A program made the translations under genes and the position numbers. DNA of 64,000 nucleotides, taken from positions 67,659,023 to 67,723,022 of the forward strand of contig NC_070604.1 of the NCBI RefSeq assembly GCF_027172205.1, given 5' to 3'. Source of the DNA: Podarcis raffonei. Its lineage: Eukaryota; Chordata; Lepidosauria; Squamata; Lacertidae. How positions within the stretch are numbered: the stretch's first letter is position 1; each line of letters opens with the position of its first letter. Below are positions 25,475-37,400 of this stretch, one piece after another. Under the pieces are notes generated by a model. The model was not told the DNA's origin and did not search any database. It worked only from the letters and a program-made list of their open reading frames with translations.

Positions 25475-28400
25475 CTAAAATAAAACACAAAATGAGTTAA
25501 TTTTTAACTTAAATGCAGAAATAAGAAAGTCGTTGTTCTCCATAGCAAATGTGATGACTAACCGTTGTTCATGTTGTTAACAGTTTAAGTATTTGGCTTT
25601 GCTGCTAACATCCCAGAAATATAACCTACACCTCTTTCCTTCTCAACTTAGGGATGGGGTGGTGCTATGGTCTAAACCACTGAGCCTCTTGAGCTTGCCA
25701 ATCAGAAGGTCGGCGCTTCGAATTCCACGACCGAGTGAGCTCTGTCCCAGCTCCTGCCAACCTAGCAGTTTGAAAGCACGCCAGTGCAAATAGATAAATG
25801 GCTATCACTGTGGTGGGAAGGTAAACGGCGTTTCTGTGCGCTCTGATTTACGTCACGGTGTTCCGTTGCACCAGAAGCGGTTTAGTCATGCTGGCCACAT
25901 GACCCGGAAAGCTGTCTGTGGACAAACGCTGGCTCCCTTGGCCTGAAGGCGAGATAAGTACCGCAACCCCATAGTCACCTTTGACTGGACTTCACCGTCC
26001 AGGATCCTTTACCTTTTTTACCTTTGCCTTCTCAACTTATGAGAGCCTAGTACAACAGTGAGACATGGTCCCTAGAGCCAGCTCCAGTTAGTAGGCTATC
26101 AGCTGTATTTTATACCAACTGCAGTTTCCAAACAGTTTTCAAAGACAGTATACAGTCAAAGTTCAGTATACAGGTTACCAGACCACCCTATTCATTACCT
26201 ATGAAGTCCTAAATGGTTTGGGACTTGGCTATCTGAAGGACTGCCTTCCAAAACATGAACGCTTCATTCTTCAGGTCTTGTCCATATCCCCTTGACAAGT
26301 TAGGCAAGTTGCCCTGAAGTTAGGCAAGTGGTAATGGAAAGAGGATTTTCTCTGTCACAGTGCCTCATATATTTAATGCTCTCCCAGGGAAACTTCCCTA
26401 GTGTCTACCTTAATTTCTGTTTGGTGTTAGGCAAAGACTTCATTGCCAATATGTTTCAACATACTTTGTAGATGGTTTTAAGTTGTTATGACTGCTGAAT
26501 TTTATGTTTTTTATGGGTTTTATTATTGGAAATTATATTTTCTATAGTGTTTTACTATTTGGGTTGGAGTCTTTCACCAAATGGCTGCCTATAAATAAAA
26601 TACAGAGTAGCAGCAGCATGGGCAAAACCACTGTTCTTCAGGTGCTACACATGTCATGCTACATAATGCAACACATTATTTCCTTCTCTTCCCCTGGCTC
26701 ATCTCTGTTTTTATAATTCATGGCCTAGCCTTCAACCACTTGATTTCAAGGGGATCTCTTCCACCCAACTTTCAAAATTTGAGCCTTTCATTCTAGCACC
26801 TTCTTTTCTACATTTGTGTGTTCCCTTCAAGCACTACCAAGCTTTCACTTCCTTTATCAAAGCAGTAAGTCACTGCTGAAAGTTTCATTCCCCAAGCAGA
26901 TTGTAAACATACCACATCACCAAACCAACTTGGAAAATTGGCACCAGATACTGTACTGCTTTCACCACAGAATTCCTTTGAGATTTCTAGTATATGTATA
27001 TATTTCCTCCCTCCTCACATTAACCACAGATGGGATAGCAGAGGAACATTAGGCCAGTTTACGAACTTGAAACGTAGATTGTGCCAAGTTTTACTGCTCT
27101 GTCTTAATTTGGCTAGAGACACAGCACATTAGAAATAAACAGAAAATGCCAAACTGAATATCACAACAGAAGAACTCTCTGAAGATGAGCAGACACAAAA
27201 ATGTAGTAACATCTATGCTTGATAAGCCCATGTTGTCCCATGCTTTTCCTTTACACTCACTCCCAAGTCTACTGACAGAAGATAAGCTCCTTCAAGTTTC
27301 TCAAAAATAGGAAATTTACCTGTATGAAGGAATGATTTTCTTTCAGACACGTCAGTAGAAACATCCCAGTGCCACAGAGCTCCATCTTCTGAACAAGTGA
27401 ACAGATGATCAGGATTGGAGGGATGAAAGTGGACTTCCCATACTGAACAAGTAAACAAATTTTATTGAAATATACACTAATCTGGACATAATAAAGATAC
27501 TATATAGCATGAAGGCGTGCAACATTTTACAATAATAGACTATGATTAGAGGCTGAGTCAAATACAATGAGCCTAAGTAGAACAGAAGCTTGAATTTTTA
27601 CAAAGTAGACTCATACATATATTTTTTCTATGAACTACAAAATGATTTTGAGTATGCACACTGCCTCTGGAACAGAACCCTCACATGGGGTGTGATTGTA
27701 GCTTTTCCTGAAATGAAATTTTATTGAGAAAATACAGTCAAATCTCTATTGTTCCCTCTTGAGCACCTTATGAGAGCATTCCACTGCCTAGACTATGTTC
27801 CCAAGTTACAGTTGCTACGCTCTTGTATATTTTGTAAAATGTGTCGTAGTTTCTGTGCTAGCTCTCTCGTCTCCCAGCAGAACAGAGGGTGACTGTACCG
27901 GGAATAGGTTCTATTTAAGAATTTTGTAATAAATTCTCTTATTCATTCATGTTCTGGAAGGGCTAATTCCCTGATATGAATACACACACATGCTCCTAGG
28001 GGTCCCTTGCAATGCTACAATTCTATTACAGTACTCTATGAATCTGGGGACCCAATGTTAAGAAAGGCTGGCTTAGAGCCATTTCTCTTTTACCTCATAG
28101 CTCGTATACATGGACACACCACAACCATTTGAATAACTGGAGGTTGTGCAGACCTCCCAAACATATACCCATGTATATGTCAAGGAGGAGAGATACAAGG
28201 GTCTATTGAGCTCTATGGAAATCCTGCCTTGCCCAAGTACTGTACTCATGTGTGGAAGGCTTGTACCTCTAGTTGTTGACATTAGGACAGGCGCAAGAAT
28301 TACGCCTGTTTGTTTCGGTACTTACATTCTGCGTCATGAGCATTTAGCAAGGAAACTGGCATGCCGCCTTGTCTTACATCCCAAATACTCAACATTCCAT

Positions 28401-31400
28401 CTTGGCTGCCTGTGGCTACAATGTGCTGCTGACTAGGGTGCCTATCCACACAGTGCAGTGGAACTCTTTCCCCTGTCCTGCAAGGCAAGAGGAACACACA
28501 TTTTAATGGGGAATCAAACAGGCTGTAATCCAGGAAGCAAATGACATTTAGCTATAGTGCTTGGCTTTAACAGCATTCCTTATCCGAGAGTACATACTCT
28601 TCCGAAACCTGAGCCAGTCCGGGGGGTCCAGCACACTTCTTCTGCGCGGCTCTGGTCTTCCCCCGAGGACCTCCGACGCAGCAGCACGTAAACACAGCGG
28701 AACAGAAGCAGGAACGTTCTGTGTGGTGGCAATAACTCAGGCTGGACGCAGCAGTCTCCTTATCTATGTTTTAAGTCTTTATTCCTTAGCAAAACACAAT
28801 AGCTATAAATCCTGGCGACAGAGCGCACATCTTGCTCTTTTCTTGGAACGGAGCAAACACACACACTGACTGACGCACAGTAAAACACTCCCTTCAGTAT
28901 TCTAAAACCCCGCCTCAAAATGTGAGACGTCACTCAGAACTTCTTAACCCTGTGAGTTCTGAGCCTCTCTCCACACCCCCTCTCGAATCATATTTTGAGA
29001 GGACTTCTGAGTGTTCAACACCTTCCCCATTGCCTTCCGCCCCTTCCTGGCATCGTTGTTAGGCACCTGTTGAACCTCACAAATCTCAGGTTCGCACTGT
29101 GCGAAACCAACCCACGCATTTGTGACCTGAAACCTCTCAGGTGGAATTCCCTTTGTAGCCCGAGATGACCGCCTGGGCACAAACTGGGGTGCTCCTTCTG
29201 ACCCACTGGGGCCAGCATGTACGTCTTCCTCATCAGAAGACTCCCCCTCTGACTTGACACGTCTGTGAGCTTTCTCCATTATGCGCACAGGAGATGAGGG
29301 CTCACTCTTGGACACTCTCTTAACAACCTGTGGAGACGCCCTACTCTGTTCCGGGACCTGGTCTCCACCAGCAGGTTCAGGCTCTGGCTCTCCTTCCTCC
29401 TCAGAGTCAGACAGACAATCTGAGTGAACGTCAGAGCGCGCTTTGCGCCTTGCCCAACCATCCTGCTCAAAGAACTCAGCCTGTTTACTGACCAGAAGCT
29501 TGGTCTGATCACCTTCTGGATATGCGAATCTCCACCCTTTTGTCGCAGGCTCATATCCACAGAAGATCATTTCCTGGTACCTTGGGCCACCCTCCTGCTG
29601 CAGAAACTTTGGTACAGGCACCATGGCTCTGCTACCAAAAGTGCGAAAGAAATGCACAAGCGGCTTCTGTCGATGAAGCAGGAAATACGGGGTGTCACCT
29701 ACCACTGAATTGTAGCACCTGTTCATCGTGAAATTGGCTGTCTTTACCGCCTCCCCCCAAAAACTGTGAGGCAAACCAGAGTCATCCAGTAGAATCTCTG
29801 ATGCTTGAACCAGAGCTTTACTCCTAAGCTCTGCCACGCCATTCTCCTGAGGAGAAGTCACCTTGTGACGTATTCCCCTCTGGCGAAAGAAACCCTTTAG
29901 AGCAGACCCAGTGACCTCTGAACCTCGGTCACACTTGAACCCCTGCACCTTGGTGGAGAACCTTAGTTCCACCTCAGCAACCCAATCTTTGATCAGTTGT
30001 GTTGCCTCCTCCTTAGTTTTCAGCGTGAATGCCCATGCGTTCCGCGTATAATCATCTGTCAGCACCATCAGAACCTTGGCCTTGCCCAGACTTGGCTGTG
30101 GCATACCAAAAAGGTCTGCATGCACAAGCTCAAAAGGCTTTGTGGTTACTCTCTCCACCCTGGGATGATTAAATCCCTTGTTCCTTGCTTTTCTGCAAGC
30201 TCTGCAATTCAAAGGTTGACCACATTCTTTTACCCGGCACCCTTTGGTGCACTCTGATAACATCTGAATGTCCTCACAGGAACCGTGTGACATTCTCTTG
30301 TGCCACACGCAAGCACACGACACATGAGTGTGATCAGTGGCTTTCCCAGCATTCCCCTCACCCTCCAGAGGTGTTTCCAGAACAAAGAGATTGTTCTGAT
30401 TCTTCTCAACACTTATTAGCTGTTTCCCACCTCTGGAAATTGTACAAACATTTTTCTCAAAACTCACTGAATATCCCTCCTGTAAAAACAATATGTGATG
30501 AACAGATAACGCTAGTGGCTTTTAAGGAGGCTTTGTGAAAAAACAAGGTATATTGTAAAAAAGAAATAGATATGGAAGGTTAATGTTAAATTGGCAATAC
30601 CATAAAGAAAATGCGGGAAAATAAGAAAAATGGATGATTGAGGGAGGTGCCGATGGAAGTTCAAAAAACAGTAAACATGTAATTATGGTTGTATGAATTA
30701 TTTGTAAAAGAAAAACTTAATAAAAATTTATATATATAAAAAAAAAGAATATCCCTCCTGTAAAAGACAAGGTACAGATAACAGGCAATGTTTTATCTCA
30801 GGTACGAAATAGACCTTCAGTTCAGCCTGCAAGAAAGAGACAAACACGTTAGCAACATGAGTCACATGTCCCTGTGAACCAGTAGCAAATTTAACTGTTT
30901 TCCCAGTTGAAACAGCCTTGCAGTTCCACATTTGTCCATCAGGTGGCACTGTTACCAGATGGGCATTAGCAGCCGAGTCCACAACCCAACGTAGCACTCT
31001 GGAGTTGACCTTCTTTGTTGCCTTAGCAACCGACTTCCTGCTGCCCCCGACCTTGGGGCCTTCGCTGCAGGTGTTCTCCAAAACTGCCATTGACGCAGAC
31101 AGCTGATAAGCGTTTCCTCCCTTCTCTGGAGCTCGTAGCGTAAGCGCTTTCCCATGCCTGCCTCCTCTGCAGGACGTGTTGCTATGGAAACCCGGCTGGT
31201 TCCCATGGGAAGCAACCTTGGAAACATCCTGCCCTGTCTCCCTTGCTCTCTGTGGGCAGCTGCGACGCAGGTGTTCAGAAGAAGCACAAACAAAACATCG
31301 CCGAGTGGAAAACTTTGCAAACTTGCCTTTGGTCTTCTCTGCCCCCCCAACCTTTCCAGCAGCACTGCTTGAGGCTTTTCTGCTGTTGGGGAAATGGCCT

Positions 31401-34400
31401 TTGGCTTCTGCTGTGGTTTCTCTGCAAACCCCCTCCAGCTCCTGCCAAACAGCCTGGGCACTCTCAAGACCCTTGGAATGGCTTGCACCCCCACTCTCAG
31501 GTGCAAAGTTCTCAGTGGAAGAGATAGCCACTGCAATTCTCTTCTCTTCTCTCAGCTGCTCTCCAGCACGCAGCTCATGTGTTGGGGCATTCCGGCAGCC
31601 TTCCAACACAGTCCCAGCCCCCTCTGGGCGTCCCTCAGCCCCTCTTGGGCTTGGTGCCTCCTCAGAGCAATTCTCAGCCCCCTCTGGCCTGGCTCCCACT
31701 GCTTTCTTCAGTGCCTGCCACTCCTCGACCCAGGGCTTGCTCCCGTCCACCTTATCAAAAGGGATTGACGACTTCTGGCTGTCTGCCATCTTGCCCCGGG
31801 GCCCGGCCTACTTACGGTACAGTAGCACCTCCCGGTCCAGCAGATCAGATCCTCCCAGTGAGCTCCCTTCGCTCTAGTTGGCTCCAGCTACTCCTTAGCT
31901 GGCCTTTGGCTGCTTCTCAGCCGACTCTGACTGCAGTCTTTCTTCCCAGCGTCTGATCAGCTGGCCTTTGGCTGCAGTCTCTCACACGCACGAACGTTGC
32001 TTATCTTAATTGCTGATGACCCATAACCTCTTCCGAAACCTGAGCCAGTCCGGGGGGTCCGGCACACTTCTTCTGCGCGGCTCTGGTCTTCCCCCGAGGA
32101 CCTCCGACTCAGCAGCACGTAAACACAGCGGAACAGAAGCAGGAACGTTCTGTGTGGTGGCAATAACTCAGGCTGGACGCAGCAGTCTCCTTATCTATGT
32201 TTTAAGTCTTTATTCCTTAGCAAAACACAATAGCTATAAATCCTGGCGACAGAGCGCACATCTTGCTCCTTTCTTGGAAAGGAGCAAACACACACACTGA
32301 CTGACGCACAGTAAAACACTCCCTTCAGTATTCTAAAACCCCGCCTCAAAATGTGAGACGTCACTCAGAACTTCTTAACCCTGTGAGTTCTGAGCCTCTC
32401 TCCACACATACTTACAATGAAAATATCTGTGAAGGCTCATTTCCTTGCTGTCTGAAATCCCATACTTTTAGCTGACCAATGGAATTGACTGTCAAGATCT
32501 CTGTTGTGCGAAGTTGAGTAACTGCATGGAGTGTACTGCTGTCAGCATTATCTACAGGAAATTAGAACAAAAAAGTTCATATCATCTAAAACTGTATCAC
32601 TCTTAGCAAGCATTGTTTGTTTATATATCAGAAAAGCAGAGTGAACAACTGTTTCTAAGAAGTAACTGTAGGATTTACCCCAGGAGATTAAATGTTCTAG
32701 AGAGAATTTTCTGGCATGTAAACTACTAGTTGGATATACTAATATACCTTCTCATTAAGGGTATACTAAGGTTGTAATCCTATAGCCATTTACCTGGGAG
32801 TAATCCCCACAGAATTCAATATTACTGTTTCTGATATATTGCTCACACTTCTGTCTACCAAGAGAGATGGGAATTTTTGTACAATGCTTATTAAAGTGCA
32901 AAGAATCCAATCAGAAACTTCATGAAAGTAAAGGTCAAGTATTTTAGAGTGTACATGGCCCTTATCAGTATGTTCATAAAAGATCAACACCAGAATAACT
33001 TCATTGGTGTATGAGAGAAGAGTGTTGCCTCCCTGAGAACTGCTCTGGTTTGTTATGCCACTATCTCATTATTAAATATCTCAATACCTTGGTTAAGAAA
33101 CCAGTAGCAATTTTAGATTTTTGTTAAATGGCTAAACAGTTTTGGTCTACAGCTTCCATTTTGCTGAAGCTGTTGTTTCTTGTTCTCTTTTCTAACCATT
33201 ACTACAAAAGCACTTTTTAACCATATTCTTTAGGATCTTACTGTTGAAGCTTTGCTGCATTCGCATATGAGTTCTTATGAAAACCACAGCAGAACATGTC
33301 TGTCTGTAGGTCCCTGAGAATATTCTTTGCTCTAAAAAAACCTAATAATTTTATTAGAGAATGCTTTTAATAAGCAAAGTACAGGCATTGCAGCAGAGTA
33401 TACCATTCCTATGGAAATTGGATGTGTGCAGAAGGAGTTTTAACAACTAATAGCAGTACTAACATATAGCAAAGCATGAGCTATACTTCGGTTCAAACAG
33501 GAGAGCTGTCAGTTTGGAAAATGTTTATCTCATCTGCTTAAAAACATTCAAAACACCTTGGCATGTAGATTAAGGCAGATGACAAAGGGCACCATCCAAA
33601 ATTTAATGTCTTCCTGAGCCTCAATGAACTGGTGGTTTATAGGGTAAGGTAAGCAATACTGCACATGCCCATCGATGTACAGTATCAGTGTAAATCACAT
33701 TCCAGTGTTTCATAGTTGTATATACTCTGCTCTAAAAGTGTACTTAATATTCTTGTTCCCTACAGCTATGATTAAGTTCACATAAAAATGGCACTCATGG
33801 ATCTTCCAAGGACTCCCCAGACAATTGATTCGTTTTTATCCTGAGCTAGCAAAGGTCAGCAGGAAAGTTTACAACAATATGTTGCACAAATATTTAGGAC
33901 TTGAGCTAAAATTACTTACCTATAGTACGTTTAGCTTCCTTATGGTCAACTTCAAACACATTTATCCTACCATCTTCACCAACTGTAAAAATTTCAGGGC
34001 TGTTGCATATGATCCCAGTGCATGATGCACTGCCACCAGATGCATCATAGTAATGTGCATTTTTCCATTTCTGGTTTAAAGACAAAGTCTAAAAGACAAA
34101 AGAGAGGATTAAACAGCCACCCTATGTGGAAAAAGTTAGTACAGTATCTGAATTTAGAGCTGTGATGCACGCATTCAAGTTCAAAACTCCATAAAAGTTC
34201 AAAACTCCATAAAAGGTTTTTGGGTAGCTTTATACAAATTACTACTTAGGCTAAACCAATTTACAGAGTGCAGTAAGACTGCATAAATGTGAATTGTAAA
34301 TAAAATGGTACAATGAAAAATGCTACAGAAGTAACAACTACATAAGTTAGCTACTAAAGTTTCAAAAGTCAAGATAACAATCTATGTATTATATAAATTG

Positions 34401-37400
34401 CCAGTAAATATATCTTCAGTTTTGCAAGCAAACACATATTATATTTCTGGCTGCTCCTATACACCCCACATCTTCCAAAGGATTTTAAAAATGTTTGAAG
34501 TACAAATGCATGAGTGACATGTCCAAGTTTCAAGGAAGCGACACAGAGGTATTCTGTTTCCACCTTTCCTGGTAACTAGAATATGTTGGATGGGCAGCAT
34601 CATGAAAACCTTAATTAATGGTTTACCACAGATGTGCAGATGGCTCTCACTTCACTTCCTTTCTAACACAGTCAGGAGCCACAAATCACAATCCCTAACT
34701 TAGTGTTATATCCAAACTGGCAATCGTGGTTTGTTTCACTCCAAACCACAATGTCAAGTCAAGGTTAGTTCTTGACTTAATCACGTATTTTTCTGGAGAA
34801 AAAGACATGATGCTAAACCAGGGGTGGTGGAATGTTGCTTCTTCAAGGGGAATAGAAAAACAGACGTAATCTCTATGTTCAGGGCAAACCATTTGTTATT
34901 GTTAACACAACAAGCAGATTGGGTCTGTGTGTACACACTCACAATTAGCTTGTCACAGATAGCTTCCAAAAAGCCTACTGTTTTTCAAAGCCTTCGTGCA
35001 GCAAGAAGACAGGAGAGAATGAATTTGTGTATAATAATAAAAATAAACATTTATTGTCACCACACCACCTGTGTGCAGTGAAATTAAATGAGCCCCCTCC
35101 CCCCTGACATACACTCAGACAGCATCAGCAGATTTATGTTTGTTGGCCACACCATCAGCTTTGGCCCTGTCCACTCTGGTCACACTTGCTTTCATTTTGA
35201 ACCCATTGGCATGTGGCCCCAGAAAGATGGCTATGAGGGAATGCAGCCCCTGGGTTGAAAAAGGTTCCCCACCCTGATTTACAACATTTCAGGTCAGTGC
35301 CTTGCAGTTATTTATAATGAGTAACCAACTCCAAGGAAATCAGATTGCCAGACATATCCCATCAAACCATTCTGCAGGAATGGTTTTGCATTTAATCTGA
35401 AAGACTGATTACACACAGCAAATCAAATAGTAAGTTATCAGCAGATGTTCAAGGACGAAGGCAAATAATTATGGATGGAATTTAACATAGCGTTAGGTGG
35501 GGTATGCACACAGGGAGTGAGGTCCACTCATGCAAACGGGTTTCCAGTTTCTTCCACCTGCACACCTCCTAAATATGTTCTAGGAATTCCAACCCACCAG
35601 AACAGATTTAAGGGGTATGCGGGAGGGAGGGAAGGTCCATAGCATGTCATTTAATGACTTAGCTGAATCCCATCCATTGTTTATTTATACACTACCTTTA
35701 GGTCAAATAATATCTGAGACAGTTTATAACGCGTTAAAAATACACAAGTACCCAGTGCCCCTTATTCTTCTGGCCAGTGACAGAGACTGGCCCTTGCTTC
35801 TACAGTTCCATAACTGCTGATAGTTGGAGTGTAGCCTTTGATGAAGTCCCAGACACAATTGGGGGGGGGAACCCCATCTAATATAGGACTACATTATAAG
35901 TGTTCTAATGAAATAGAAATGTTTCATTGTTTTCTTTTGTATACTGAGCTTTATATTAACAGCACAATCATATGCAGCAGTACTCAGAAGAACGTCTCAC
36001 TATGATTAATGGTGATTAGAACTGCAGACTATTCCACAGTGAAGGTTTTGTCAACATTAATGTATACTCAGCTAATATACATCAACACAAACCTGACGAG
36101 TTGTATGGGTATAGTTCTCATAAAATGTTCCTAAAGCTGCCTAGGGACCACACAATTATGCTTTAGTCAACTAAGTGCAAGAGAAAGAACTAACCACTTC
36201 TACTCGAGTTTTTTAGCTGTCATTTATATTTAACAGCTTCACACTTGTTTATTCTAGACATGCAGAGCAACTGTCATAGTAGCTGAAAGCGAATACTATT
36301 TACCTGATTATTTTGATGATGTCTGAATATGGTCACACTTCCAGTGGATGAAGCAGTCACAATTCTCTCCTGATCCAAAAACTAAGGGAGAAGAAATCCT
36401 CAAACATGTTAACACACAAATCTGTATTTACACAAGATTTGATAAGCAAATTGTATAAGTGTCCCAAATTTAATTTCCCCAGCTGTAGAGGTTAGAAACT
36501 CCCTTTCTTAATGGTATAACTGCAACACCTTAAACTTTCTTAACATGGAAATTAAATGTCATTAAGAGCTATTTTTATAGCACTTTTACCTCCATATCCA
36601 TAACATCACCACTGTGTTCAATATCACATAGCAGATGTGGTTCTCCATGATATTCTCCATTTGGGGTCAAACTTCCGAAGTCTCCAACAGACCAAATTGA
36701 AATCTTATTTTCCTGTAGGATTACAAGAAAAGCAAGCTCTTGTACCAGTATAAGAAAAACCAAACTTGGATAGCAACCTACTTCAGCTACATTTTCATTT
36801 TTCTTGCCAAGCTAAAAAAGTGTCCCAAATACCATACTATCATCAACAAATATATGAAGTTAAAAGGTAGATACAAAACACTATATATTGTGCACACCAC
36901 ATAGAGGTAAAAAGAATGGAAACACAAAACTGCAGGATTTTCTTTTTTACATACGTAGTACCTACTGAACTGTCAATAGACAGCTTACCAGGTTTCTATA
37001 ATTTTGTACAAAAGCTTTCAGTGATCACATAATCTACCTTATTGCATTAGTGAGGAGAGGGAGCAAACAAAGAGAAAGCTATTAAATTACACTTCCAAAG
37101 CAGAATGAAATGATTATTAGTATATGCCAGTTATTTCTAAGCCACCCCACACCTTAATTACAAATGGCTAGTAGTTGTTTTAATCGTTCATTTAAAAAAA
37201 AAAGGGAAAGGGGGGGAAGAGTTCATTTTCTAGGGAAACCCAGCCAGATGGGCGGGGTATAAATTATTATTAATAATAATTATTATTATCCTAACATTCT
37301 CACTGGCTCGGGGAGCTCAACAGTTAAATAAGAACAGGCAGAATCACACAAAACACAAAAACCGCCCAGTTAAATCGTAACTACTACTACAAGTTGAATA

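Larger units (their letters stand above)
25475..28325 (-). other. NUP43 introns 6 and 7
   Basis: 25475-27319 holds a full SINE (25651-26026) and an L2 3' fragment (about 26175-26610). 27443-28325 shows nothing I can identify. Confidence 0.75.
28598..32406 (-). mobile_element. Ty1/copia LTR retrotransposon, fossil, not whole
   Basis: Flanked by two 378-bp direct repeats (28598-28975 and 32029-32406) that differ at about 4 sites by eye (~1%), and by 5-bp target duplications CATAC (28593-28597, 32407-32411). Beside the 5' LTR the minus strand reads GGTTATGGGTCATCAGC, resembling the copia-type primer-binding site (Drosophila copia has GGTTATGGGCCC). Before the 3' LTR is a purine tract. Recognised parts: gag-like, protease-like and Ty1/copia integrase; I do not recognise a reverse transcriptase part, so it looks broken. 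An L1-type fragment is nested inside. It lies in the sense orientation of NUP43. Low LTR divergence suggests an age of a few million years, depending on the rate assumed. Confidence 0.9.

Noticed and set aside
31176-31877. 233-codon plus-strand ORF at 31.2-31.9 kb
   Set aside because: It is the antisense shadow of the copia gag-like region.
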